The position numbers and the translations under genes were made by a program. Below are positions 36,114-45,267 of a stretch of 64,000 nucleotides of DNA, piece after piece. Source of the stretch: Methylotenera sp. (GTDB lineage Bacteria > Pseudomonadota > Gammaproteobacteria > Burkholderiales > Methylophilaceae). The notes beneath the pieces were generated by a model. It was not told where the DNA came from. It did no database searches and saw only the letters and a program-made list of their open reading frames with translations. The stretch is from positions 1 to 64,000 of the forward strand of contig JAUSAG010000008.1 in assembly GCA_030652995.1 (NCBI GenBank). The letters are read 5' to 3'. How positions within the stretch are numbered: the stretch's first letter is position 1; each line of letters begins with the position of its first letter.

Positions 36114-37426
36114 TTTTTATCGTTTAGAATTTTCTCATTAGGATAAGACTGCAACTCAGGAATTCTTGCTGGAAAGCCATTGAGCAAACGCCATATTTCA
36201 TAGCCAATCGTCACGTTTTCCAACAATATCCATCCCTTTGCACTTACCCCCTGCCTCAAGAATCTTGCTGATGGCCAATCAGGATATTGCGCGTCAGGGA
36301 CGACCATGACACGAAAATTTCCTGTGCCATTATCCGTTGGGTCGATAAAAGATACCTTGCCAGAAAATGTACCAATACCAACTTTTGCCCAACCTGGCAC
36401 TTGAATGGCGGGCCAGCCTTCGAACTCAAGCCTGACTAAGCTATTTTCAGTCATCAACGGGGCATCACGTCCATCCACCCAAAGCTCAACAGCACGTGCC
36501 TTGGTGTCTGGCAAAATGACCAATAAGGGCTGCCCTTGGGAGATCATTTGCGACTGCGAGTTCACTGGCAATCTAAAGATAGTTCCTGCTCTAGGAGCAG
36601 TGATTCTCTGCATATTTTGACGTGATAAGTTAATCTCAGAGCCTGTTAAGCTATTTTGGCTATCCGCTAGCTCCCCTTTTATTTTATTGATTACTGCAGC
36701 ACTTGAATCTAACGAAGCTTGAGTATCTGCACGTATTTCTTGAATTTCAGCCTTAGCAGATTGCGCTTCAGCCTTAGCAGAATTATGTTGCGCCTGTGAG
36801 CTAACGAGATTGCGGTTTGCAATAATCAGATCTCTTTCAGCAACCTCTAAATCACGTTTGGACACTAATCCATCTACAAATAAACGTTGCATACGATTGC
36901 TTTGAAACTCAGCCGCATCTGCAGTTGCCTTAGCAGAACTAATTGCTTCCGTCGTAGAAAGTATTTTTTGATTTGCGACATCTAACTTAAATTGAGCAGC
37001 TGATATTTTTGCATCACGCGAGATAATTAAATTTTGTTGCTGCACCTGATAAGATTTAAGCTCTTCTTGTTTTGCGTTTAATTTAACTTGAAGATTATTT
37101 CTTTGCGCTTCAAGTCTATCTTTAAACATGGGATCAATATCACTTATCTCAAGTAACGTGTCACCTTCTTTAACAATGCTACCTTCCTGCACATACCATT
37201 TGCTGATAAGCCCACTGACAGGCGCATCAATCGTCTGCACCCTCTCAGATGGAGAAAATGCAGTGACTTTTCCAAGTGCAGTCACGTTCTGCTGCCAAGG
37301 AAGGAATAGCATCAGAATCGGAAATACAAAAAATAAGCTTACAAAAATCTTGACGCTACGCAAGACAAACGAAGGAGTTTCCGTTTCAGCCAAGGCATCC
37401 AAGTATATTTTGTTTTCGTCTTTCAC
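36110..37426 (-). CDS. HlyD-family periplasmic adaptor
   Basis: A 438-residue membrane-fusion protein. One transmembrane helix (about residues 27-47) is followed by a biotinyl-lipoyl half-motif (IDAPVSGLISKWYVQEGSIV), then about 170 residues of coiled coil (Gln/Lys/Ala heptads with SSAKATADAAE and KAEAQSAKAEIQ). The second lipoyl half contains RAGTIFRLPV, and a beta-barrel domain follows. It links the inner-membrane ABC protein to the TolC-like channel. ATGA overlaps on both sides. Confidence 0.9.
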   Translation of the reverse strand: MKDENKIYLDALAETETPSFVLRSVKIFVSLFFVFPILMLFLPWQQNVTALGKVTAFSPSERVQTIDAPVSGLISKWYVQEGSIVKEGDTLLEISDIDPMFKDRLEAQRNNLQVKLNAKQEELKSYQVQQQNLIISRDAKISAAQFKLDVANQKILSTTEAISSAKATADAAEFQSNRMQRLFVDGLVSKRDLEVAERDLIIANRNLVSSQAQHNSAKAEAQSAKAEIQEIRADTQASLDSSAAVINKIKGELADSQNSLTGSEINLSRQNMQRITAPRAGTIFRLPVNSQSQMISQGQPLLVILPDTKARAVELWVDGRDAPLMTENSLVRLEFEGWPAIQVPGWAKVGIGTFSGKVSFIDPTDNGTGNFRVMVVPDAQYPDWPSARFLRQGVSAKGWILLENVTIGYEIWRLLNGFPARIPELQSYPNEKILNDKK

Positions 37427-39093
37427 GTTTTTTCACTATTCTGCTGAGTTAACGAGATTGCATGGTCGAATTGATGAGCAATATGTTCAAAACGTGTCGC
37501 TACTATCAACATCCAATTTGCATGATGAGCTTTGAGCAACTTCAGTACCGAGCTTAACTCCTGCTCTGTTAGGTTATCTAGCAAGCCATCGATGATCAGC
37601 AAATTCGGATTGCCAACAATCGCTCTCGCCAACATCAATCGTTGTAATTGTGTAGTTGACAGGGGAGCTCCGAATGCAGTCAACTGGGTTTCAAGGCCAT
37701 CTTCCAAACAACTAAAGTCATCAAGCAACCCTAACTCCCCTAAAATTAAATTCACATTATTTAAAGGGATGTCATTTCTGTCCAGGACAATATTTTCTAT
37801 GATAGTGCCATCAATTACTTCTACTCTGCTAGCAATGCCAATAACGTTACGCAGTAAATTCTGATTCAGTTGCCTTACATCATTTCCATCAAATTCAATG
37901 CGTCCGATCTTTGGTTGCCTGAGACCCGTTATTATTGCAAGTAAAGTAGTTTTACCTGCACCAGACTCCCCAAAAATGGCAATACTTTTTCCTCGTGCAA
38001 GATTAAAACTCACCCGGTCAATAAGTCTTAGTCTCGGAGAAAAGTTAAAAGAGACATTAAAAACCTCAATATATCTTAAACCTTCAGCAGGTATGTTATA
38101 GGTGCCAATTTTCTCCTGCGGCATATCATCCAAATAGCCTATCTTATCTAGTGCGGCCAGCATATCGTAAAAGTACTCAAGCTTGTTCACAAAACGAACA
38201 ATTGCCGCCAACACTCCAAATATAATCAACTCAGCTGCTACAAACTGACCTAAGTTAATTTGCCCTTTTATCACCAGACCACCACCTAAAGCCAACATCA
38301 ACGTACCTATAACCGCATACAGCGTGACTGCACCAATATTTTGCGCAAGCAAAATATTGAAATACTGCCGCCTTATGTTGATGTATTGATTTGCAAGATT
38401 GTTACTAAACCAATCAGCACGGTTTTGCCCATTATAAAATTTGAAGACATTGTAGTTTCCTGCGATTGTCTCTAGCCAAGCTGCCGTTTCATATTTCACT
38501 GTTGATTCATCCACAGCCTTTTCAATCCCTTTTCTCGCCAGTACAAAAACAATAAATGCCAAAAAAAACAGCATCACAAATACAAGAATTGAAAAATATA
38601 GGTGATAAAAAATCAAAACGACACTACCAATCACGCCCTGCAAAAATGCCACCAACCCTACTGTCAAGAGTATCGCAGCAGATTTTTGAACCGAACTGAT
38701 GCTAAAAAAACGATTCATGAGCTCTACAGGGTCACTGTAATCATAGACAGAGCGATCAAGCCCTTGCCCATTTTTAGCGATATTAATCGTAGCTCTTACA
38801 AACACCCTTCTTTGAATCAACTCCACCACATAGCCTTCAAACACATAAAGTGCACCAAACAAGACTAACAGAACAAATAATATCAATGAGACTACAATGA
38901 GTGGTTGCAGAAGCCCACCCATGGTTACAATATTAACGAGCGCCTGCACAGCGATAGGGGTTGCAATACCTAATACGCCATATCCAACAGTAAGCAAAAC
39001 AAGTAGGTAGATATCCCTCTTTTCTAGCTCGATTAAATCAAGCAATCTTTGTGACGGCGATTTTTTAACGTTATTTTTTTCCATTTTACTCAC
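37423..39093 (-). CDS. ABC transporter, fused permease and degenerate ATPase
   Basis: A 556-residue half-transporter: six membrane helices (about residues 25-310) then a nucleotide-binding domain (about 330-550). No N-terminal peptidase domain. Walker A is intact (GESGAGKTTLL), but the signature reads LSTTQ instead of LSGGQ. Walker B is LLIIDG with Gly where the catalytic Glu belongs, and the switch His after VATRF is missing. ATP hydrolysis should be poor, so it may bind ATP structurally or work with a slow cycle. It starts 6 bases after the PII-like gene and overlaps the adaptor gene by 4 bases. Confidence 0.85.
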   Translation of the reverse strand: MSKMEKNNVKKSPSQRLLDLIELEKRDIYLLVLLTVGYGVLGIATPIAVQALVNIVTMGGLLQPLIVVSLILFVLLVLFGALYVFEGYVVELIQRRVFVRATINIAKNGQGLDRSVYDYSDPVELMNRFFSISSVQKSAAILLTVGLVAFLQGVIGSVVLIFYHLYFSILVFVMLFFLAFIVFVLARKGIEKAVDESTVKYETAAWLETIAGNYNVFKFYNGQNRADWFSNNLANQYINIRRQYFNILLAQNIGAVTLYAVIGTLMLALGGGLVIKGQINLGQFVAAELIIFGVLAAIVRFVNKLEYFYDMLAALDKIGYLDDMPQEKIGTYNIPAEGLRYIEVFNVSFNFSPRLRLIDRVSFNLARGKSIAIFGESGAGKTTLLAIITGLRQPKIGRIEFDGNDVRQLNQNLLRNVIGIASRVEVIDGTIIENIVLDRNDIPLNNVNLILGELGLLDDFSCLEDGLETQLTAFGAPLSTTQLQRLMLARAIVGNPNLLIIDGLLDNLTEQELSSVLKLLKAHHANWMLIVATRFEHIAHQFDHAISLTQQNSEKT

Positions 39094-39099
39094 TTGGTT

Positions 39100-39393
39100 T
39101 TAATGAACAATCCACTGAGCATCGGACACTAAACACATACCTCCATAGCTTTTTAAGATTGGTCTAAGAGATTCAATAATAATATTCAGTTGATCTTTCG
39201 GACAAGCTATTATAAAGGCTATATTCTCAAACTTTTCGCCAAACGCTGAATCATTTCTTTCACCCCTATCCCCATATCCACCTACATGCTTGTAAATCGT
39301 ATAATCAGACACATTGATTTTTTTTAAAGTGGAGATAACTCTCGGCTGTTCAATTGCCTCAATAATCAGCTCAATTCTTTTAACCTTGATCAT
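39100..39393 (-). CDS. sbtB: PII-like signalling protein, SbtB-type
   Basis: A 97-residue PII-fold protein. KVKRIELIIEAIEQ opens the ferredoxin-like core, and a Gly-rich T-loop region follows (YKHVGGYGDRGERND). The C-terminal SYGGMCLVSDAQWIV resembles the DYAGxxYICEAEV end of SbtB. The uridylylation Tyr of GlnB/GlnK is absent, and so is a C-terminal redox Cys pair. Immediately downstream of sbtA (12 bases), the standard context of SbtB, which binds adenyl nucleotides and gates the bicarbonate transporter. Confidence 0.75.
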   Translation of the reverse strand: MIKVKRIELIIEAIEQPRVISTLKKINVSDYTIYKHVGGYGDRGERNDSAFGEKFENIAFIIACPKDQLNIIIESLRPILKSYGGMCLVSDAQWIVH

Positions 39394-39405
39394 GACCTAA
39401 TAACC

Positions 39406-40383
39406 TTAAAGTAAGAAATTAGCAAAACTATAATAAACTGGAATTCCAAAAACGACGTTAAATGGAAACGTAATGCCTAAAGCTAAGGTTAAGTATATAG
39501 ATGGGTTTGCCTCTGGTATTGCCATTCTCATTGCGGGCGGTACTGCAATATAGGATGCGCTTGCAGCCAACACTCCCACAAGAGTTGAGCCACCAGCGCT
39601 AAAGTTTAACAAATAAGCGCCGATCATCACACCTATTAACCCAGAAACTAATGGCATTAATGCACCAAAGCAAATTAAAAACCTACCTGCCACCTTAAAG
39701 TCATTTATTTTCTTGCCAGCCTCCATACCCATGGACAATAAAAATAAACATAAGACCCCTATAAACAAGTGATCAAAGAAAGGTAGTATTGTTTTTATAC
39801 TTTTTTCTGTTGCAATATCTCCAATCAGCAATCCACCCATTAAAAGCACAATACTGCCGTTTGTAAATGCTTCTTTGATCAACTCAGATTTATTTAACTG
39901 TATTGCCCCAGAAGAATTTGAATATTTCCTTCTTAGAGATGATGCCATTATCAAGCCTACTAGAATGGCAGGGGATTCCATAATAGCCAACATAATAATT
40001 GGATATTTTTCAAATTCCACATGGAGAGCCTCAAGAAACGCAATAGCAGTTAAAAACGTTCCTGCACTAACTGAGCCGTAATGAGTAGCAATAGCCACTG
40101 CATTTAAATGGTCAATTTTTCCAATTCTATTAATAATAAAATAAGCAATAATCGGCAATAAAACTCCCAGCGTTATTGCAGTCAAAATTGAGGGTACTGC
40201 ATCAAAAAATGTAGTATGCGACAATTCTATACCGCCGTGTATCCCTACACTAAGTAAAAGATAAATAGTGATGGACTTCGTGAGTTCTGCTGGTAACTTT
40301 AAATCAGATTTAATTAATTGCGCTATAAAACCTAGCGCAAAAAACATAAAAGATGGTGTAAGTAAACTTTGAAAACTATTCAT
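39406..40383 (-). CDS. sbtA: Sodium-dependent bicarbonate transporter SbtA
   Basis: A 325-residue SBT-family transporter with about ten helices in two inverted halves. Family segments LLLSVGIHGGIELS, ATHYGSVSAGTFLTA and MESPAILVGLIMASS occur in the first half; AASASYIAVPPAMRMAIPEAN lies in the second. It imports bicarbonate with sodium. ATG 40383 is chosen because GGAAAG lies 6 bases upstream; the GTG-initiated form adds 12 polar residues. It heads the minus-strand series and is divergent from the LysR gene. Confidence 0.82.
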   Translation of the reverse strand: MNSFQSLLTPSFMFFALGFIAQLIKSDLKLPAELTKSITIYLLLSVGIHGGIELSHTTFFDAVPSILTAITLGVLLPIIAYFIINRIGKIDHLNAVAIATHYGSVSAGTFLTAIAFLEALHVEFEKYPIIMLAIMESPAILVGLIMASSLRRKYSNSSGAIQLNKSELIKEAFTNGSIVLLMGGLLIGDIATEKSIKTILPFFDHLFIGVLCLFLLSMGMEAGKKINDFKVAGRFLICFGALMPLVSGLIGVMIGAYLLNFSAGGSTLVGVLAASASYIAVPPAMRMAIPEANPSIYLTLALGITFPFNVVFGIPVYYSFANFLL

Positions 40384-40462
40384 TAAAGCTTTCCATTTAT
40401 TAGTCTGCGTAATTTTCACTCATTAAAATCATTCTGTATAATATATTTTTTATACAATATTG

Positions 40463-40477
40463 TTCTATTTAATAGAA
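40463..40477. promoter_or_regulatory. Candidate LysR operator
   Basis: Perfect palindrome TTCTATTTAATAGAA (7-bp arms, 1 central base) of the T-N11-A form, located in the AT-rich spacer between sbtA and the LysR gene. Confidence 0.5.
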
Positions 40478-40507
40478 TTAAAATTCAATAAGTCACTCAC
40501 GCTAATA

Positions 40508-41392
40508 ATGTCTAAGCTAAATTACAATCATTTAAAATATTTCTGGCATGTTGCGAAGATTGGAAACCTTACTAAAGCAGCCGAACTGCTGCATGTATCC
40601 CAGTCAGCCCTATCTATTCAGATTAAGCTTTTAGAAGAGAGTATCGAAAACCAACTTTTTACAAGACAGCATCGCAAATTAATATTGACGCATGCTGGCA
40701 ACATTACTTTTTCATATGCTGAGTCTATATTTAACATTGGTGATGAACTTGAGGCCATACTAAAAAAAGGGCTGCAATTAGAAAATCTATCTATTAGAAT
40801 TGGTATGCTATCCACAATGTCACGCAACTTTGTGGATGACTTTTTGAAAGTTTGTATCAACAATCCTAAAGTGAAACTGAGCGTCGCAGCGCGTGGACAA
40901 ACTAACCTATTAAATGAACTCGCGAACCATCAATTTGACTTGGCACTTACAAATATCGAAGTAAGGGGAACTAGTAAGCAACTTTGGCAATGCCAGTTAC
41001 TAGCTCAAACACCTGTCTCTGTGATCGGTCCACCTGGTGTGCATCTAAGTAAGAATTTTAACCATGACTACATGTCAGCTAAATGGGTGTTGCCTGCGCA
41101 AGGTACCACGATTAGATCAGCATTTGATGGATTGTGTGCACAACATCAATTTCAGCCTAATATTGTAGGGGAAGCTGATGACATGGCAATGCTAAGATTA
41201 CTTGCCAGAGACAGCAAAGCACTTGCTGTCATGCCTGATATTGTAGTTAAAGATGAAATTTCTGCTGGTAGTTTAATTTCCTACATGACCCTACCAAATA
41301 TATTTGAAAACTTTTACGCAATCACTGTAAAGAAACATTTAACTAATCAATTCATTTCAGAGCTAATAAAAAACTATACTTATGTTACATAA
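40508..41392 (+). CDS. LysR-family transcriptional regulator, NhaR-like
   Basis: A 294-residue regulator. N-terminal winged helix-turn-helix (LNYNHLKYFWHVAKIGNLTKAAELLHVSQSALS, about residues 4-36) and a periplasmic-binding-like effector domain. The NYNHLKYFWHVA opening resembles NhaR-type LysR proteins, which respond to sodium. ATG 40508 fits the family N-terminus; the TTG-type upstream extension lacks a ribosome site. Divergent from sbtA, so it probably controls the transporter series. Sodium or inorganic carbon as cue is inference. Confidence 0.88.
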   Translation: MSKLNYNHLKYFWHVAKIGNLTKAAELLHVSQSALSIQIKLLEESIENQLFTRQHRKLILTHAGNITFSYAESIFNIGDELEAILKKGLQLENLSIRIGMLSTMSRNFVDDFLKVCINNPKVKLSVAARGQTNLLNELANHQFDLALTNIEVRGTSKQLWQCQLLAQTPVSVIGPPGVHLSKNFNHDYMSAKWVLPAQGTTIRSAFDGLCAQHQFQPNIVGEADDMAMLRLLARDSKALAVMPDIVVKDEISAGSLISYMTLPNIFENFYAITVKKHLTNQFISELIKNYTYVT

Positions 41393-41496
41393 CTATTTGA
41401 TCGATCAAAATTCGCTATATATACTTTAGAGTCTGTCTAGCACTAAATTTTTTGAGGGCTGTTCTATATCCAGCAGGATTCAAGAAAAGTTTTAGC

Positions 41497-41919
41497 TCAT
41501 ACTACCAACGGCTTTATTTCAAAATCGTGAGTAATTTCTACGCTTTTGCTTAACATAATAGACGCTGAACAATATTTTTCCGCCGATAACTTGATTGCAC
41601 GCTCAACTTGCACGGCATTCAAGTTGTCCCCTGTGATCACAAAATGTACGTGAATTTTGGTAAACACTTTAGGGATTTCATCCGCACGTGTTGCATCAAT
41701 TTCTGCTACGCAATCCACGATAGGCTGACGTGCTTTTTTGAGGATAGCCACCACATCAAAAGAAGTGCAGCCACCCATACCAATCAATAACATTTCCATC
41801 GGGCGCATGCCGATATTGCGTCCGCCATTCTCAGGGGCGCCATCCAGAACCACCGCATGACCAGTTTCAGACTCACCGACAAAACTGACACCATCAATCC
41901 ATTTTACGCTTACGTGCAT
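41497..41919 (-). CDS. OsmC family protein
   Basis: A 140-residue OsmC/Ohr-fold thiol protein of the YhfA subgroup. Two Cys occur in MGGCTSFDV (about residue 54) and EKYCSASIM (about residue 115), in a fold usually reducing organic hydroperoxides. ATG 41919 has GGAAAG 6 bases upstream. A longer frame reaching 41970 runs into a REP-like hairpin and is not used. Confidence 0.88.
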   Translation of the reverse strand: MHVSVKWIDGVSFVGESETGHAVVLDGAPENGGRNIGMRPMEMLLIGMGGCTSFDVVAILKKARQPIVDCVAEIDATRADEIPKVFTKIHVHFVITGDNLNAVQVERAIKLSAEKYCSASIMLSKSVEITHDFEIKPLVV

Positions 41920-41941
41920 ATTTATCTTTCCAACTCGCACA

Positions 41942-41993
41942 CTGAGCCTGCCGAAGGGTGTCGGTGACAAATCCGCAACCCTTCGACAGGCTA
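41942..41993. repeat. REP-like inverted repeat
   Basis: Arms around CTGAGCCTGCCGAAGGGT and ACCCTTCGACAGGCTAAG, separated by about 18 bases, form an imperfect hairpin between the OsmC and FKBP genes. The arms belong to the same dispersed unit as 15353-15375. Confidence 0.65.
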
Positions 41994-42010
41994 AGGGAAC
42001 GGTTTATTAG

Positions 42011-42484
42011 TTATTTAACGCCTAATAATTCCACATCAAAAATCAAATCCGCATTCGGTGGAATCGCCCCACCTGCACCGCGTGCGCCGTAGCCCATTTC
42101 TGAAGGAATAATCAGCGTACGTTTACCGCCAATCTTCATACCCGCAAAACCCTCATCCCAACCCTGAATCACTTGGCCACCGCCTAAAAAGAAAACAAAA
42201 GGCTGATTACGGTCTAGACTACTATCAAATTTCTTACCTTTATTACCCTCTGCTGCTGCGTCATAGAGCCAGCCGGTGTAATGTACCGTGACGTTAAAGC
42301 CCGGCTCAGCCTCACGGCCAGTGCCTACCTGTGTGTCAATTTTCTGTAATTCCGTAATTTTTTCAGTCATTGCTGCTACATCCTTTGTTGTTGATTGATT
42401 GGTATTTTCTTTATTCGATTCAGCCTGACATGCACTTAAACCCAATACACAAATGCCTGCTAATAATGTACTTAGTAATTTCAT
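42011..42484 (-). CDS. FKBP-type peptidyl-prolyl isomerase lipoprotein
   Basis: A 157-residue periplasmic proline isomerase. Lipoprotein signal with LSAC lipobox (Cys 19), a polar spacer, then one FKBP domain (about residues 50-157: VTVHYTGWLYD, FDSSLDRNQPFVF, VIQGWDEGFAGM, IPSEMGYGARGAGGAIPPNA). All residues lining the FK506 pocket appear conserved. Confidence 0.93.
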   Translation of the reverse strand: MKLLSTLLAGICVLGLSACQAESNKENTNQSTTKDVAAMTEKITELQKIDTQVGTGREAEPGFNVTVHYTGWLYDAAAEGNKGKKFDSSLDRNQPFVFFLGGGQVIQGWDEGFAGMKIGGKRTLIIPSEMGYGARGAGGAIPPNADLIFDVELLGVK

Positions 42485-42562
42485 TTTCGTTAATATCCGA
42501 GTTAAATAAGCTTAAGCGTAATGATACTGTAAAACAGCTCAAAATGAGTAAAATGAAGGTGC

Positions 42563-43966
42563 TTAGGGTTGCTGGTGTACCCATTCAATTAACGCGTCCT
42601 GCGCATTTTTACTTGCCGCTGCTTTTACATGATTAACCATCATCACCAATACATGGCGATGCCCATTTGCATCCAGCACATAGCCTGCAACTGCATTTAC
42701 GCCTTTGAGTGAACCGGTTTTTAAATGTGCCTGACCATTTGACAGGCTATCTTTTAAGCGCCCAATCACCGTACCATCTTTTGAAAGTATAGGCATGGAG
42801 GCCACGAACTCTGGCATCATAGCGCCATTGTAAGCGTTCACTAACATTTGTCCCAAATGTTCTGCGCTAATGCGCTCTAACCGTGACAAGCCTGAACCAT
42901 TTTCAATCACAAGCTCATCAAATCGCAACCCCTTGCTTGCCAACCAAGTTTTAATAGCTTCGCTACCTTTAGCCTCGGTTGCAGGCGCGTTGCTATTTTC
43001 TACAGCGATTGTTAACAACAATTGCCGTGCCATTAAATTGTTACTCCACTTATTGATGTCGCGCACCACGTAGCCTAATGGATCAGACACTTGCTCAATC
43101 ACTTTAATGGCCGTGCTTGGTGTTGCTTGAATTTTAAGTGCGCCATTGAATTTTCCACCAAGTTCTCGCCATAGTTTTTTGAACGTATAAAAAGCATATT
43201 TTTCATCGTCAAAAACACTCAGTTCCAAGTATTTTTCACCGCAATCAGGCGTATAACTACCACTAAATATCACTGTCGCCCTATTATCAAAAGCGTTTAC
43301 AGCATAACGCATTTCGTTACGCCATGCGCTACAGGCACCTTGCTTAAGCGTCATATTGTTGATGATTTGCAATTCCGGCAGTTCAAATTCCTGAGCTATT
43401 TTGACAGCGGCTTCATCAGCCGTAAACTTAAAACTGGTACTGCGGCCATTGACCAAAAAGGCACTGGGTGATGCATTATAAGCACGCCAAGTTTCATCAT
43501 CAAACGTATTAATATCACCTGCATTTTTTTCAAAAACACTTTTATCAATAATCAAATCGCCTTTGATTTGTTTAATTCCAGCTTGTTGTAAACGCATCAA
43601 TAGCCGCCAAAACTCTTGCGCCTTAAAGCTGGGGTCGCCATAACCTTTGATAATTAAATCACCGTCTAATACACCATTAGTCACGCTACCATTTTTGTAA
43701 ACTTCAGTTTTCCAGCGATAAGTAGGCGTCAGCAACTCCAGTGCTGCATTAGTGGTCACCAATTTCATCACCGAGGCAGGGTTTAAACTTTTATCCGCGT
43801 TGTATTGCAGAAGCGGGCCATCGCTGGCAACAGCTTGTACATACACGGCAACACTCTGTTGGGGAATACCAGATTTCTTAAGTGCATCCACTACGCTCAC
43901 AGGAAGCTCTGCATGGGCGAACGCGCCGGCCAGCATTAAGCTTAAAAAGACAAGTAACCTTCTCAT
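42563..43966 (-). CDS. dacB: D-alanyl-D-alanine carboxypeptidase/endopeptidase (PBP4)
   Basis: DacB, 467 residues, a periplasmic class C penicillin-binding protein that trims and cleaves murein peptides. Signal peptide (to AHA, residue 18), catalytic SVMK motif in NPASVMKLVT (about residue 63), SNN in KWSNNLMARQ, and KTG in HLKTGSLKGV. Full length. Its start overlaps the bioA stop by 4 bases. Confidence 0.95.
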   Translation of the reverse strand: MRRLLVFLSLMLAGAFAHAELPVSVVDALKKSGIPQQSVAVYVQAVASDGPLLQYNADKSLNPASVMKLVTTNAALELLTPTYRWKTEVYKNGSVTNGVLDGDLIIKGYGDPSFKAQEFWRLLMRLQQAGIKQIKGDLIIDKSVFEKNAGDINTFDDETWRAYNASPSAFLVNGRSTSFKFTADEAAVKIAQEFELPELQIINNMTLKQGACSAWRNEMRYAVNAFDNRATVIFSGSYTPDCGEKYLELSVFDDEKYAFYTFKKLWRELGGKFNGALKIQATPSTAIKVIEQVSDPLGYVVRDINKWSNNLMARQLLLTIAVENSNAPATEAKGSEAIKTWLASKGLRFDELVIENGSGLSRLERISAEHLGQMLVNAYNGAMMPEFVASMPILSKDGTVIGRLKDSLSNGQAHLKTGSLKGVNAVAGYVLDANGHRHVLVMMVNHVKAAASKNAQDALIEWVHQQP

Positions 43967-45267
43967 TGCATAGCCTTCACCAAGTCATAAGTGGCACTGA
44001 CCATAAAGTTTATTTCATCCTCGGCAATAGTATAAGGCGGCATAAAATAAATAGTGTTGCCGATGGGTCGCAACAACAAGCCTCGCTGCAGTGCGGCCTG
44101 GTACGCAAGCTTTGAAAACTGGGGATTTTGTGTCACTACATCAAAGGCGAATATCATGCCTTGATGGCGCAAATATTTAACCGGAAGGTGAGTGAGCGCC
44201 TGCATCTGATTCACAATAAACGCTGTCTTTTCAAGGTTTTTGTGTAAGCTGTGATCTGATTCAAAAATCGCTAACGTTGCCAATGCCGCACTACATGCCA
44301 GCGGATTACCTGTGTAGCTGTGGCTATGCAAAAAGCCTTTTGCGGTGCTGTCATCATAAAAAGCCTGGTAAACTTTATCGGTCGTCAGCACTGCGGACAG
44401 CGGCAAGTAACCGCCGGTAATGCCTTTGGAAAGACAAATAAAATCCGGAAGTATTTCACCTTGCTCACAAGCAAACATTGTCCCTGTGCGCCCAAATCCC
44501 ACCGCAATTTCATCCGCAATCAAGTGCACATCATACTTAGTGCAAATCTCTCTTGCGCGGCGTAAATATGCAGGGGGATACATGCCCATGCCTGCCGCAC
44601 ATTGCACTAACGGCTCAATAATAAACGCGGCTAATTCGTGATGATGTTCACTCACGTAAAATTCCAAAGCCTCTGCGCAGCGTAGCGCAAAGGTCTCAGC
44701 GCCCTCACCTGCCTCGCTCAACCTAAAATCTGGGCTAGGCATTTGCGCAGACTGCATTAACAGCGGCGCATAAGTATCCTTAAAAATAGCCACATCGGTC
44801 ACACCCAGCGCGCCTAATGTCTCACCGTGGTAACTATTTTGCAGGCTGATAAATTTGATTTTATTACTTTTACCGCTATTTCGCCAATAATGAAAGCTCA
44901 TTTTAAGGGCAATTTCAGTCGCACTCGCGCCGTCAGAAGCATAAAATGCATGACCTAAACCCGTGAGCTTGCCTAATTTCTCAGACAGCTCCACCACAGG
45001 CTCATGCGTAAAACCCGCCAACATCACATGCTCCAGCGTATCCAACTGCTGCTTGATTGCCTCTTTAATGCGAGGATTATTGTGCCCAAATAAATTAACC
45101 CACCATGAGCTTACCGCATCTAAATAGCGTTTGCCTTCGGCGTCATAAAGCCAAACGCCATCACCACGCTGAATAGGAATCAGAGGATAAGATTCATGCT
45201 GCTTCATCTGCGTGCATGGATGCCATACCGACTTTAGGCTACGGTTTAATAAACTTTGGTTGTTCAC
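43963..45267 (-). CDS. bioA: Adenosylmethionine-8-amino-7-oxononanoate aminotransferase
   Basis: BioA, 434 residues, a PLP enzyme of biotin synthesis converting KAPA to DAPA with S-adenosylmethionine as amino donor. WHPCTQMKQHESYPLIP at the N-terminus is diagnostic. PLP-binding Lys lies in LSKGITGGYLPLSAV and LIADEIAVGFGRTG is conserved. No other bio genes lie nearby. Its start overlaps the end of the ParE-like toxin gene by 29 bases. Confidence 0.95.
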   Translation of the reverse strand: MNNQSLLNRSLKSVWHPCTQMKQHESYPLIPIQRGDGVWLYDAEGKRYLDAVSSWWVNLFGHNNPRIKEAIKQQLDTLEHVMLAGFTHEPVVELSEKLGKLTGLGHAFYASDGASATEIALKMSFHYWRNSGKSNKIKFISLQNSYHGETLGALGVTDVAIFKDTYAPLLMQSAQMPSPDFRLSEAGEGAETFALRCAEALEFYVSEHHHELAAFIIEPLVQCAAGMGMYPPAYLRRAREICTKYDVHLIADEIAVGFGRTGTMFACEQGEILPDFICLSKGITGGYLPLSAVLTTDKVYQAFYDDSTAKGFLHSHSYTGNPLACSAALATLAIFESDHSLHKNLEKTAFIVNQMQALTHLPVKYLRHQGMIFAFDVVTQNPQFSKLAYQAALQRGLLLRPIGNTIYFMPPYTIAEDEINFMVSATYDLVKAMQ

